Positions 48,149-57,842 of a DNA stretch of 64,000 nt are shown here, piece after piece. Origin of the DNA: Calothrix sp. C42_A2020_038 (lineage in GTDB: Bacteria; Cyanobacteriota; Cyanobacteriia; Cyanobacteriales; Nostocaceae); assembly GCA_015272395.1 (NCBI GenBank), contig JACYLQ010000033.1, positions 248,001 through 312,000 of the forward strand, in the 5' to 3' direction. Below the pieces are notes generated by a model that was not told the origin of the DNA, searched no databases, and was given only the letters and a program-made list of their open reading frames with translations. Position 1 is the stretch's first letter, and each line of letters starts with the position of its first letter. The position numbers and the translations under genes were made by a program.

Positions 48149-48691
48149 TTATGGTTCGCTTGGACTACCGTTGCCAATAACTGAGATTTTGTGACGATAC
48201 ACTAGTTCGCCACCATACCACCCAGATAGACCAAGACCTGTGGCTACAATAAGTGAGATAATAATTCCCCAAGGTATGACTGCAGAAATTGGGTGATTCC
48301 AACGAATTACCAAGTTAAGCAGTGTTAAAGTCAAGGCGGCAACGTTCAAAATTAGATGTGCCCATCCGGCTGTGCGCTTACGAACTCTCTCAATACGTAA
48401 GAAATCTAACAAACCTGTTAATGCTGCTGCAAGTCCTCCAACAAAACCACCAAGTATTAACCAGTACGATGCCAGTGCCCAAAAACTATCGCGATTAAAC
48501 CAAAATACTACGTCGCTTAAGGTGGCGCCGACAAGAAAAGCAATAGGAAATTGTACAAGTATGGGATGAATAGGGTGTCCAGCTACAGCTACTGTGCTGG
48601 GTACACCTGTATCACGGAATTCACGACTGTCGCTTTCGAGTACAGCAGGAATATTTGGATATGGAGTAGTATTTGTCTGTTGTGTTTCCAT
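48149..48691 (-). CDS. DUF2231 membrane protein
   Basis: 180 residues with a soluble N-terminus and four hydrophobic segments. The signature GHPIHPILVQFPIAFLVGAT then the loop TGLLDFLRIERV and the final SGWYGGELVYRH identify DUF2231. Conserved histidines in GHPIHP and HLILN may bind a metal or heme, but the function is not established. It is located upstream of a divergent hemerythrin gene. Confidence 0.85.
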   Translation of the reverse strand: METQQTNTTPYPNIPAVLESDSREFRDTGVPSTVAVAGHPIHPILVQFPIAFLVGATLSDVVFWFNRDSFWALASYWLILGGFVGGLAAALTGLLDFLRIERVRKRTAGWAHLILNVAALTLTLLNLVIRWNHPISAVIPWGIIISLIVATGLGLSGWYGGELVYRHKISVIGNGSPSEP

Positions 48692-49215
48692 AGTTTATTT
48701 GTAGTTGATTTTAATTCTGACTTTTCACATCAAGCAGAATCATTTTTTAGTTAATAGTTAATTGCCTGGATATAAACCTTCATTTTGTAGCGACATTCCT
48801 TCTATAGCACCGCGCATCATTCGTAAAATTCTCTACGGGAAAATCTCCGGTTTAGGTGCGTTGTGGAGACGCTTCGGTTTTATGAGTCTCTATGGATATA
48901 ATTTTTACAACTCTTATAGGAATGCTATAGATATTTCTCCTACTCACGCTTGCATTGTCAATTTAGAAAAAAACAATCAAATTTTTCTCTATCTAGTGGA
49001 GTAGGATAAATTTAGTTTTGCTCTATCAAAAAGTATAAATATGTTTTTTGAATTGTTTTTAATTATCTAAAGTACATGCTAGGTGAAACTGCAAAACCTT
49101 AGTTTCTACCCTACGGTTTGAACGCTAATCGCTCAAAAGTCAGATGGAGAGTCTGTGATATATGTGGCAATGTTGGGATTAAGGATTACATCAAACCTTT
49201 CGAGGAGAACACACA
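48692..49215. other. Gap upstream of the hemerythrin gene
   Basis: No gene is supported. An 80-codon open frame from 48762 shows no recognisable protein features. The sequence between 48780 and 48930 has inverted words (TTCCTTCTATAG / CTATAGATAT, AGAGACTC-type) that suggest a decayed repeat. Confidence 0.4.
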
Positions 49216-50268
49216 ATGGTAGCCACATTAGATGATACCAAGCGCTCTGCTATCGGCATGAAATTAGCCGATATGAAAGCATTACAAGAATTAATAATTG
49301 AGAATGAACAGCTATTTTTGCGTGAATCTACAGATTCTGAGATATCTGAACGTTTTCGCAAAATGCTTGAAGATGACCAAAAAAATATTGGCATTTTAGA
49401 TACTGTGATTGTACAGTATGGTATACAATCTCAGCCAGAGAAAACCGTTACTCAAATGATTGAAACGGTTAAGAAGTTGATGCAAGCTTCTGAGTTGAGC
49501 TTTTATGAGAAAGTATTTCAACATGAATTATTAAAGCATCAACAAACAATGAGTGGTTTGACCATTCACAAGGCAGCCCAAAAAGTTGGCGCCGATGTCA
49601 TGATGGCAATTGGGCCCTTGAACACTATTAACTTTGAAAACCGCGCGCATCAAGAACAATTAAAGGGTGTATTAGAAGTATTAGGTGTTCGCGAACTTAC
49701 CGGACAAGACGCTGACCAAGGTATCTGGGGTCGTGTGCAAGACGCAATGGCAGCTTTGAGTGGTGTATTTGGTAGCGCTGTTACCCAAGGTAGCGATAAG
49801 AGCGACATGAATATCCAGGATTTGATTCGCCTGGATCATGGTAAGGTAAATACCTTGTTTACTCAATTGCTAGCAACCAACGATGCTCAGAAAATTCAAG
49901 AGTACTTTGGTCAAATCTACAAAGATTTGTTAGTACACTCTATTGCAGAAGAACAAGTTGTCTATCCCGCAGTACGTCCATACTATGGTCAAGACAATAC
50001 TCAAGAGTTATATGACGAACAAGCGCACTTTCGTGTATTGTTAGACGAAATCAAGGCTACTAATGCATCGGCGCCTGAATTTAAGGACAAAATTAGAAAG
50101 TTGATGGATGAAGTTGGCGACCACATCCGTCAAGAAGAAAGCACCATGTTTGCAACTATTCGCAACAACTTTAGCACTGAACAAAGTGAACAGCTAGCTA
50201 CACAGTTCAAAGCTGCTAAGAGTGAAGAACAGCAAAAAATGGCTAAAGAAAGCGGCATGATGAAGTAA
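49216..50268 (+). CDS. Hemerythrin HHE domain protein with an N-terminal helical domain
   Basis: A 350-residue soluble protein. The N-terminal half (about 1-170) is helical and contains ferritin-like His/Glu spacing (FQHELLKHQQTMSG, ENRAHQEQL). The C-terminal half has the HHE hemerythrin pattern LDHGKVNTL, HSIAEEQVVYPAVRPYYG, EQAHFRVLLDEI and DHIRQEESTMF. A di-iron site binding O2 or NO, or storing iron, is expected. GAGGAG precedes the ATG at 49216. No partner gene is obvious. Confidence 0.88.
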   Translation: MVATLDDTKRSAIGMKLADMKALQELIIENEQLFLRESTDSEISERFRKMLEDDQKNIGILDTVIVQYGIQSQPEKTVTQMIETVKKLMQASELSFYEKVFQHELLKHQQTMSGLTIHKAAQKVGADVMMAIGPLNTINFENRAHQEQLKGVLEVLGVRELTGQDADQGIWGRVQDAMAALSGVFGSAVTQGSDKSDMNIQDLIRLDHGKVNTLFTQLLATNDAQKIQEYFGQIYKDLLVHSIAEEQVVYPAVRPYYGQDNTQELYDEQAHFRVLLDEIKATNASAPEFKDKIRKLMDEVGDHIRQEESTMFATIRNNFSTEQSEQLATQFKAAKSEEQQKMAKESGMMK

Positions 50269-50308
50269 GCAGTAAACCGCGACGTAAAACCTTTGGGGTG
50301 TTCAGATT

Positions 50309-50331
50309 CCCGACTTCTTAGAGAAGTCGGG
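50309..50331 (+). terminator. Hairpin after the hemerythrin gene
   Basis: CCCGACTTCT and AGAAGTCGGG form a perfect 10-bp stem with loop TAG, 40 bases after the stop. The following bases GATCTTGC have no long T-run. It belongs to a repeat family with copies at 50502-50534 and 60190-60218. Confidence 0.5.
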
Positions 50332-50501
50332 GATCTTGCTTGCAGGTTTTGGCTTTTTAGGTACTACTAGTCTGTACCATCAGTTTTAGGGTGTTGTGGA
50401 ACAGTTGTCCCCTTTTGATTTGGTTTTTTTTGTGTCAGATACATCAAAAAGCTCTCGCTATAAACTCTATTATTGAGCGAAAAATTCCTAAATCCCAACA
50501 A

Positions 50502-50534
50502 GAGATTCTCGATTTCTCCAAGAAATCGGGAATC
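50502..50534. repeat. Second hairpin of the GATTCCCGA family
   Basis: AGATTCTCGATTTC and GAAATCGGGAATCT pair with one G-U pair over a 5-base loop. TAATCTTTTTG follows. It lies upstream of the M20 gene. Confidence 0.55.
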
Positions 50535-50618
50535 TAATCTTTTTGTCATTTTTAAATGTTTAGTTTTAGATTTCGCTTTACTATGATGGAAAAAAGTATT
50601 ATGTAGAAAAATTGAAAG

Positions 50619-51800
50619 ATGTTGACCAATATAAAAGACTTAGCAACAAAGTTAGCTCCTCGCTTGATCGAAATTCGTCGTCACCTACACTCCCACCCAG
50701 AACTAAGCGGAGCAGAGTATCAAACGGCGGCTTTTGTTGCTGGTGTTTTATCTTCAAGTGGTCTGCATGTACAAGAAGGTGTGGGTAAAACAGGTGTTGT
50801 TGGAGAATTAAACGGTACTGGAAGCGACAATCGGATCCTGGCAATTCGCACTGATATGGACGCATTACCAATACAGGAGCGGACTGGATTAGATTTTGCG
50901 TCGCGCACGTCGGGTGTAATGCACGCTTGTGGGCACGATGTTCACACAACAGTTGGTTTAGGAACGGCTATGGTTTTATCACAGTTAGCCGAAGAATTGC
51001 CAGGTAAAGTTCGGTTTTTGTTTCAACCTGCTGAGGAAATTGCTCAAGGCGCCAGTTGGATGGTTAAAGATGGGGCAATGAGCGATGTCAGTGCAATATT
51101 AGGCTTGCATGTTTTTCCTTCAATACCTGGTGGTTCAATTGGTTTGCGTTACGGTGCGTTGACTGCTGCTGCTGATGATTTAGAGATTACGATCGTTGGT
51201 GAGTCAGGACATGGCGCTCGTCCGCACGAAGCAACTGATGCAATTTGGATTGCTTCGCAGGTAATAACAACCTTACAACAAGCTATTAGTCGAACTCAAA
51301 ATCCCTTGCGTCCTGTTGTATTAAGTATTGGGCAAATTAACGGTGGACGGGCACCAAACATAATTGCCGATAAAGTAGAACTTAAAGGTACAGTACGTTC
51401 GTTGCACCCGGAAACGCGCGCTAATCTACCTACTTGGATAGAAACAATAGTAGCAAACGTTTGTAATTCCTATGGTGCCAAATTTGAAGTAAACTACCGT
51501 CAAGGTGTTCCCAGCGTCCAAAACGATTACATGTTAACGCAGTTACTACAATCCTCTGCAGAGGAAGCGTGGGGGTGTGAAAGGGTACAGGTTTTACCAG
51601 AACCCTCATTAGGCGCCGAGGATTTTTCTGTATATCTTGATTATGCACCCGGTAGTATGTTCCGTCTAGGTGTAGGGTTCAAAGAAAGAACAGCAAATTA
51701 TCCATTGCACCATCCATTATTTGAAGTTGATGAATCTGCAATTATTACAGGTGTTGTAACAATGGCATACACCGCTTGTAAATTTTGGAACCTCACTTAA
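50619..51800 (+). CDS. M20 family amidohydrolase
   Basis: 393 residues with the two-domain metallopeptidase layout: IRRHLHSHPELSG, the metal ligands in RTDMDALPIQE and HACGHDVHTTVG, EEIAQGASWMVKDG, a dimerisation lid and the C-terminal ligand EPSLGAEDFSVYL. This is the M20D type that includes N-acyl-amino-acid, hippurate and auxin-conjugate hydrolases. The physiological substrate is unknown. No signal peptide. Confidence 0.92.
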   Translation: MLTNIKDLATKLAPRLIEIRRHLHSHPELSGAEYQTAAFVAGVLSSSGLHVQEGVGKTGVVGELNGTGSDNRILAIRTDMDALPIQERTGLDFASRTSGVMHACGHDVHTTVGLGTAMVLSQLAEELPGKVRFLFQPAEEIAQGASWMVKDGAMSDVSAILGLHVFPSIPGGSIGLRYGALTAAADDLEITIVGESGHGARPHEATDAIWIASQVITTLQQAISRTQNPLRPVVLSIGQINGGRAPNIIADKVELKGTVRSLHPETRANLPTWIETIVANVCNSYGAKFEVNYRQGVPSVQNDYMLTQLLQSSAEEAWGCERVQVLPEPSLGAEDFSVYLDYAPGSMFRLGVGFKERTANYPLHHPLFEVDESAIITGVVTMAYTACKFWNLT

Positions 51801-52009
51801 AGATATCCGACTTTTCAAAGAAGTTGAATGTCTGTCCAATCGGTAATTGTACAAATTACTATCTTAGAGGTTGTTTGAAAAGTATCAATGTTAACTAAAA
51901 ATCTAACCCCCTCGACACAACTCAACCTCAAGTTGGACATTTATTCGTTTGGTTTTCTACCATTACTGGGAGAGCAAAAAATTTCACTCTCCTTATTGGT
52001 TAGATTCTT

Positions 52010-52882
52010 TTATTTAGTAACACGACTCTTCCGTGATTTTAATAATCCCATTGCGGCAACACCAAGTAAAGCAGCGCCAGTAGCTGGTTCAGGAACATCG
52101 CGAATACCAGCGAGATAACGAGCATTATCTTTACCAACATCGATTACAAAAACAGTGTCATTGTAATCTTTGTCGCCACCACCCCATAAATCTTCAAAAC
52201 CAACAATGAGTAAATCATTATAGTAATAAGCCATTGCGTGTTGCAAACCATCTGGGTTGAGCTTATCGTTTAAACTCCAAACACCTTTTGTATTATTTAG
52301 ACCAGTTAGAACACTTTTGCCGTATATACCACCATTAATGTCGTTTGAATGGAGTAAGAAGTCTAACTGTGTACCAGCTTTTTGAGTCCCAATGCTTACC
52401 CAGTCACCAACTTGCAAAGGTCTATCAGTCTGTGATTTATTTGCAAGTGCGTCGTTGGGGTTAGCACAGAAAGCACTAAAGTTAGCAATATTTTGCCCAG
52501 TCGCACAAGAAGTATCCCCGAAAAGCTTACCTGTATTGGTTGTATCACCAAAAGTAGACTTGTAATCTAAACGGTTACGATACCCACCTGCTGTTTCACC
52601 AAGGAAAAATACATTTACATTATGGTCATATTTTAAGATGAACTGAGATAAGTCTACTTTTTGAGCTTGAATTGTTTTTAGGTCTAGTTTACGTGCTTCT
52701 TTACCGACAAAATCACGCATATTTTGCAGATTATCTTTGAAGTAAGAAGGCGCCTCATTGCGACTTTTAATAGTTGGTGATGGAGTGATTATAGTAGTTG
52801 CTGTTGCATGTGCTGGAGCAGTTGCAATCATTCCAGCAACAGTTGTTGCAGCAAATAATCCAGCTAATAACTTCTTATTCAT
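52010..52882 (-). CDS. PEP-CTERM-anchored secreted protein with DUF4114 domain
   Basis: 290 residues. The signal peptide is MNKKLLAGLFAATTVAGMIA to APAHA. The C-terminal sorting signal VPEPATGAALLGVAAMGLLK is followed by the basic tail SRKSRVTK. A DUF4114 motif lies just before it (FEDLWGGGDKDYNDTVFVID), with an acidic/Gly-rich turn that could bind calcium. PEP-CTERM proteins are exported and processed by exosortase; no exosortase gene is in this window. An extracellular matrix or surface role is an inference. The gene is isolated, with AT-rich DNA on both sides. Confidence 0.88.
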   Translation of the reverse strand: MNKKLLAGLFAATTVAGMIATAPAHATATTIITPSPTIKSRNEAPSYFKDNLQNMRDFVGKEARKLDLKTIQAQKVDLSQFILKYDHNVNVFFLGETAGGYRNRLDYKSTFGDTTNTGKLFGDTSCATGQNIANFSAFCANPNDALANKSQTDRPLQVGDWVSIGTQKAGTQLDFLLHSNDINGGIYGKSVLTGLNNTKGVWSLNDKLNPDGLQHAMAYYYNDLLIVGFEDLWGGGDKDYNDTVFVIDVGKDNARYLAGIRDVPEPATGAALLGVAAMGLLKSRKSRVTK

Positions 52883-53504
52883 GTGTATTCTCGCCGATAT
52901 AATCGTTTGTGTGTTATGTCACAGTTTTAATTTTTTTGTTCGATGTTGTCTATAGCGAGCAGAAATTTTTCTTACTATCTTGATTTTCTCAGTAAGCATT
53001 TCTGTATACCTCAAAACTTATTTTATTTAATTAAATCTCTATATTGAAAAACAAAATATCACTAGATTTACTGATATTAAAAATGAATGTTGACCGGAAT
53101 TCGTATATATTTTTCTGAACTATACTCGTGATGCTACTTAAAAAAATCAATCTTTACCGACTATAATTAATCAATGCATTTATTTTTAAGTATTCTGACT
53201 GTGTTTATGAATCTAAACAACAGTAATGGGAACTACGGAGCAAATTCCCAAGCTTTAAATTATCAATTTTGCCTTTCCTCAGCAAATAAAAGACCAAAAC
53301 TGCTAACATATCAAGTCAATTGAAAATATTGACGATATTTAGGACTATTTATGGTTATGTAAAGTGACTACTTGATTGAATTATTTCTATGCAACTAGAT
53401 ACGTAATTGGGGTAAATTGTAAATAATAGCTTTAAAATATTTACAGCAAATTTCAAGTTGGTTAAATAGAGCCGAGCGGGCACTCTCTGCCCACTCCACA
53501 TTGA
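52883..53504. other. AT-rich gap with a dispersed repeat next to mysE
   Basis: No gene. The first 500 bases are AT-rich and contain the promoter of the PEP-CTERM gene. At 53442-53500 lies copy B of the TACAGCAAATTTCAAG repeat (copy A at 3861-3920). The tandem hairpin array follows at once. Confidence 0.5.
53442..53500 (+). repeat. Dispersed repeat, copy B (matches 3861-3920)
   Basis: TACAGCAAATTTCAAGTTGG to CCACTCCACA. Compared with copy A the flanks are nearly identical, but the hairpin core appears inverted (GCACTCTCT here, AGAGAGTGC there). Confidence 0.7.
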
Positions 53505-53609
53505 GTCTCCGTCCTTAAGGATGGGGTCTTATTAAAACATTGTGTCCCCGTCCTTAAGGACGGGGTCTTATTAAAACATTGAGTCCCCGTCCTTAAGGAC
53601 GGGGTCTTA
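53505..53609. repeat. Tandem array of 39-bp hairpin units at the end of mysE
   Basis: Units start at 53505, 53544 and 53583 with an exact 39-base period. Each holds the palindrome CCCCGTCCTTAAGGACGGGG (CTCCGTCCTTAAGGATGGGG in unit 1). Units 1 and 2 continue TCTTATTAAAACATTG, and the third keeps only the palindrome plus TCTTA. The third unit overlaps the end of mysE: the last codons and stop come from it. The palindrome also resembles the terminal hairpins of IS200/IS605 elements. Confidence 0.9.
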
Positions 53610-56600
53610 AATATTGACTCAGTTTTTCCGCTAGAACCTTAACATGTGGTTCGAGAATAAATGTATAGTGGTTTCCTGGAACGTCACAAATTTCTACATC
53701 TTCTGCGTCCAGAACCGAGAATAATTCTACCCACACCATTGTTGGGTCAGGCGCCATCACATGTTTTGAGTTGGCTCGGAATACAGTTACTTTACCTGGA
53801 TAATACTGACGTTGATTGTAATAAGTTGCTTTCAGAGTGCCAACTAAAACATCAAGGATGCGGCGGTTGTTTTGCTGTTCTACACCAGGAGGAAAAATCT
53901 TGGCTTCTCTGGCTTTGTCAATAATATAGTCAAGGCGCTCCTCGATAGTCAAGTTTGCCAATTCTTCAGGCGTAACAAGATTATCTTTACCGAACATACC
54001 TCCAAATACACGCGAAAGCACACCCACCAGATATTTATTGTCGATTGGTTTGGCTTTGTCTAATAGTATGGGTACATATGAATCTAATATTGCTAAAAGT
54101 GAGACTTCATGTCCTTGCTGTATAAGTTGTTGTGCAACTTCGTAAGCCACAACACCACCAAACGACCAACCACCAACTTGATAAGGGCCTTCTTTTTGTA
54201 CTGTTTGAATTGATTTGACGTATAGACTTGCCATCTCTTTAACGGTTGTTAGAGGTTCTTCGTCACCATAAAAACCGCGTGCTTGCAGTCCGTAAAATGG
54301 TTGTTCCTTACCTAGATACCTTGATAGTTGAAAGTAGCAAAGTACATGCCCACCTGCGGGATGTACGCAGAAAAACGGGCGCCGAGTTCCGTTCGGTTGA
54401 ATCGCGACTATTGGGGAGTTTGGCAAGCAGCTGGAATTGAGGAGAACTTCTGCTAGTTGTTCAATAGTACTGTTAGTAAATAAAGATGCAAGCGGTATTT
54501 CACGACCAAATTTTTCATAAATTGCGCTCACCAAGTGTACTGCTGATAAAGAGTTACCACCAATTTCAAAGAAGTTGTCTTGCACCCCTACGGATGATAC
54601 GCACAAAACCTCTGTCCAGATATTTACAAGTTCATGTTCTAAATCGTTGCGCGGAGGAATAAGTAAATCACCACGATTTAAACAATCAAACTGTACTTCA
54701 GGAAGCGCGCGTCTATCAACTTTACCATTCGGAGTCAAGGGTAACTCATTGAGTGCAATAAACGCTGATGGTATCATGAATTCTGGTAGTCTCTCTTTCA
54801 GAAAAGACCGCAATTTTGATTGTATTTTTTTTGACTGGGAAACAAAGTAAGCAATTAATTGTTGGTTTTTTAATGAATGGTAAAAAGGAAGCACAACTGC
54901 AGCAGATACTTGAGGATGCTGTGTTAAAGCATTTTCTATTTCGCCAAGCTCAATCCGAAAGCCACGTATTTTAACTTGATGGTCAATTCTACCGATGTAT
55001 TCGATTGTTCCATCTGCTAAAAACCTAGCCAAATCTCCCGTTTTATATATTTTTCCTGGGGAGTAAGGATTTTGAATAAATTTTTCAGCACTTAAATCCG
55101 GACGATTCCAATAACCTCTGGCAACTCCAACACCACCAATATATAATTCACCAACAACACCTGTCGGAACTGGCTGTAAATTTCTATCCAAAATGTAAAT
55201 TTGAGTATTGGCAATCGGGCGCCCAATTGGTACAGTGGATAATGAAGTATCAGGCTGACATTGCCAGTGAGTGACATCAATTGCTGCTTCAGTTGGACCG
55301 TATAAGTTGTGTAGCTCACAGTTAAGTTTTGCAAAGAAACGTGTTTGCAATTCCAACGGTAAAGCTTCACCACTACAAATCACTCGTTTTATAGACCTAC
55401 AAGCTTCTATTCCCTTGGTCTCTAAAAAGACTTGCAGCATTGAGGGTACAAAATGCAGTGTTGTTACACCCTCATTTAGTATTGTCTTCACTAAATAAGA
55501 ACTATCACGATGCCCACCTGGTTCTGCCATCACTAATTTGGCGCCAGTTATTAAAGTCCAGAAAAACTCCCACACCGAAACATCAAAGCTAAAAGGAGTT
55601 TTTTGGATTACACAATCTTGCTGAGTCAAACTGTAAGTATCCTGCATCCACAGCAAACGGTTACAAATACCGCGATGGGTATTCATAGCACCTTTTGGTT
55701 TTCCTGTTGAACCCGAAGTGTAAATTACATACGCTAAATTATCCGGTGTAACTCCCGCATTCAAATTACTATCATCTATATCAGCAACTTTTTCCCATTC
55801 GCTATCCAAAGCCAAAGTATACACAGGCAGCATTGGCAAACTCTTAACTAGTTGACTTTGTGTCAACAGTACCGACACCTGTGAATCCTCAAGCATATAT
55901 TTTATTCTTTCCTGGGGGTATCCAGGGTCAATCGGTACATATGCACCACCAGCCTTCAGAATAGCTAACAAACCAACAACCATCTCTATGCTGCGTTCGA
56001 GGCAAATTCCTACCAAGTCTTCTTTTTGCACACCAAGAGATTGTAAATACCGTGCAAGTTGATTTGCACGCGCATTTAATTGGCTATAAGTAAGTTCTTT
56101 ATCTTGATACTTAACAGCAATGTTATTTGGAGTTTTTTCAACCTGTATAGCGACTAGTTCGTGTAAACAATATGACAAATTATAGTTAGTTTGAGTGTCA
56201 TTCCACTCAAAGAGTATTTTCTGACTCTCACTCTCGTTTAATAAATCCAGATGAGAAATGGGAGCTTGAAAATTAGTAGTTATTGAATGCAGCAAATTCT
56301 GAAAATGTTCAACCATGTGTATTACATCTACTGGATCAAACAAGGCAGTATTGTAATTAAATGCACATATCACTGACTTACCAATACTTGAAACTTCCAA
56401 ATTAATGTCAAACTCTACCCTTTGCTTAGGTAACGGAAAATACTCGTATTTTGAATCATTCACAAATAAATTTGGAATATACTCAAATTCAAGTTGATTC
56501 AAATCCTGAAAAGCAAAACCAACTTGACAGATCGGAGGATATGCGATGTCAGCATCATTACGTGACGCGCGTACTAAACGTGGAAAAGGATAATCCTGGT

Positions 56601-57573
56601 ATGGTTTTGCTTCATTTAAAACCTGCTGAATAGTACTACACAACTCATTAAAGCTCAAAGAGTCAGAAACATGAGCGCGTAAAGGTAGATAATTTGTAAA
56701 ATTACCAATCTTATTATTAATTTGAGTATATTTTTTAGTACTAAAACTGGTACAAGTTCTAGCATCATGCTGCCAAGCTACTATAATATCAGCTTCACCT
56801 GTATAGCGATACAGCAAGACATTCAACACACTTAGCAGCAGAACAGATAAATCAACATCAAATAAATCCGCTAAATGCTTTAACTTTTCGTGTAGTTCTG
56901 GCACCATTGTCCAACTTAACGAACTACCTTCATAACTTCGTATCGGTGGACGAGTCTTACTATTAGGTAAATTCAACAAAGGTAAAGGAGGCGTCAAAAT
57001 ATTCTTCCAGTAATCACACTCCAGCTTTAAACTTTCGTTATCCTCTAGGAAAGTTTTTCGATCAAATAGAACAAGACTTTGCGGTTTCTCATACAACCTT
57101 AACAACTCATCTACAAGCATTAACAACGATAACTCGTCACAAACGCAACAATGTACCCCTAAAACCAATATCCAATCAGATGCCTTCTGAATCAAACTTA
57201 AGCGTACCACTAAGCCTGATTCCAAATCAAAGCGCACTCTTGTAAACTCATCAAGATATTTTTCTAACACAGTATCTTCCCACTCGGAAGCGTCTACTAC
57301 TTCAAACGATAAGGAGTCAATATCACAAACAGAAACAAAAACATTTGAACTATCAGCAAAAAATTTACTTCGTAGACAGGGGTAAATTTCAACAAGCTGG
57401 TAAAAAGCAGCTTTGAGCAAAGCAACATCAATATCGAATTTAATACGAACAGCAAACGCTAACTTATCACTATAACCTTCAGGAGATAATTTATGTAAAA
57501 ACCATGCAGCTTGTTGATATTCAGATAATGTAGCGCAGTTGTGAGAATTTAATTTGTTTACTGTAGTTTGCAT
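53593..57573 (-). CDS. mysE: MysE: NRPS-like serine ligase of MAA biosynthesis with an extra N-terminal condensation domain
   Basis: A 1326-residue protein that should attach an amino acid to mycosporine-glycine. Domains: condensation (about 15-450), adenylation (about 465-955; YTSGSTGKPKG at 618-628), carrier (about 975-1045; S1008 in GGNSL) and thioesterase (about 1060-1326; S1137 in GWSFGG). The adenylation pocket reads D664, V665, W668, H707, I732, S734, L757, I765, D766, K951. That is close to known serine codes, so the product is probably shinorine. The known MysE of Anabaena variabilis is about 890 residues (A-T-TE). The extra condensation domain has HCCVCDE (141-147) where HHxxxDG is required, so it looks inactive. 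The last residues (PRP) and the stop lie in a repeat unit. Confidence 0.9.
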   Translation of the reverse strand: MQTTVNKLNSHNCATLSEYQQAAWFLHKLSPEGYSDKLAFAVRIKFDIDVALLKAAFYQLVEIYPCLRSKFFADSSNVFVSVCDIDSLSFEVVDASEWEDTVLEKYLDEFTRVRFDLESGLVVRLSLIQKASDWILVLGVHCCVCDELSLLMLVDELLRLYEKPQSLVLFDRKTFLEDNESLKLECDYWKNILTPPLPLLNLPNSKTRPPIRSYEGSSLSWTMVPELHEKLKHLADLFDVDLSVLLLSVLNVLLYRYTGEADIIVAWQHDARTCTSFSTKKYTQINNKIGNFTNYLPLRAHVSDSLSFNELCSTIQQVLNEAKPYQDYPFPRLVRASRNDADIAYPPICQVGFAFQDLNQLEFEYIPNLFVNDSKYEYFPLPKQRVEFDINLEVSSIGKSVICAFNYNTALFDPVDVIHMVEHFQNLLHSITTNFQAPISHLDLLNESESQKILFEWNDTQTNYNLSYCLHELVAIQVEKTPNNIAVKYQDKELTYSQLNARANQLARYLQSLGVQKEDLVGICLERSIEMVVGLLAILKAGGAYVPIDPGYPQERIKYMLEDSQVSVLLTQSQLVKSLPMLPVYTLALDSEWEKVADIDDSNLNAGVTPDNLAYVIYTSGSTGKPKGAMNTHRGICNRLLWMQDTYSLTQQDCVIQKTPFSFDVSVWEFFWTLITGAKLVMAEPGGHRDSSYLVKTILNEGVTTLHFVPSMLQVFLETKGIEACRSIKRVICSGEALPLELQTRFFAKLNCELHNLYGPTEAAIDVTHWQCQPDTSLSTVPIGRPIANTQIYILDRNLQPVPTGVVGELYIGGVGVARGYWNRPDLSAEKFIQNPYSPGKIYKTGDLARFLADGTIEYIGRIDHQVKIRGFRIELGEIENALTQHPQVSAAVVLPFYHSLKNQQLIAYFVSQSKKIQSKLRSFLKERLPEFMIPSAFIALNELPLTPNGKVDRRALPEVQFDCLNRGDLLIPPRNDLEHELVNIWTEVLCVSSVGVQDNFFEIGGNSLSAVHLVSAIYEKFGREIPLASLFTNSTIEQLAEVLLNSSCLPNSPIVAIQPNGTRRPFFCVHPAGGHVLCYFQLSRYLGKEQPFYGLQARGFYGDEEPLTTVKEMASLYVKSIQTVQKEGPYQVGGWSFGGVVAYEVAQQLIQQGHEVSLLAILDSYVPILLDKAKPIDNKYLVGVLSRVFGGMFGKDNLVTPEELANLTIEERLDYIIDKAREAKIFPPGVEQQNNRRILDVLVGTLKATYYNQRQYYPGKVTVFRANSKHVMAPDPTMVWVELFSVLDAEDVEICDVPGNHYTFILEPHVKVLAEKLSQYLRPRP

Positions 57574-57842
57574 AATAACTCAACTTGGGTATGTGTAATT
57601 GTCGGATGTTATCTTGCACATCCAGTGTAAAATTTGAGACATGTATTTTCTTCTCTTCCCAGATGCCTACGGTGTACACATAAGTCGTCTCCGCATACGT
57701 TTCTGCTATACCGAAAATGTGCCAGTTACGTAAGTCCTGTTTAAATAACTAGATTTTGTTCGTAACAGATAACCCATCCGTTACATCCGCTACATCCATT
57801 CCTTTCCCAACCTCTCAGAAAAGTCAGCAATCTGACTTAGCA
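57574..57842 (-). other. mysC-mysE spacer with hairpin and repeat
   Basis: 269 bases separate mysC from mysE. It contains a hairpin directly after mysC (57821-57838) and the repeat CCGTTACATCCGCTACATCC (57779-57798), which also occurs inverted near 20367. Such a spacer may contain a second promoter for mysE. Confidence 0.5.
57821..57838 (-). terminator. Short hairpin 4 bases after the mysC stop
   Basis: AAGTCAG and CTGACTT form a 7-bp stem with a 4-base loop; TTCTGAG follows on the minus strand. It is a possible attenuator between mysC and mysE. Confidence 0.4.

Larger units (their letters stand above)
50269..50618. other. Gap with two GATTCCCGACTT-type hairpins
   Basis: No gene. It contains two hairpins of one family (50309-50331 and 50502-50534) and the repeat CTAGTCTGTACCATCAGTTT near 50367, similar to the CTAGTCTGTGT stretches at 20480. 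The promoter of the M20 gene lies at the right end. Confidence 0.5.

Noticed and set aside
48762-49004. 80-codon plus frame before the hemerythrin gene
   Set aside because: Contains decayed inverted words, lacks a ribosome site and shows no known family.
53505-53609. Possible CRISPR array (39-bp period, ...TTATTAAAAC ends)
   Set aside because: The repeats are tandem with no variable spacers, only three units are present, one overlaps coding sequence, and no cas gene is nearby.
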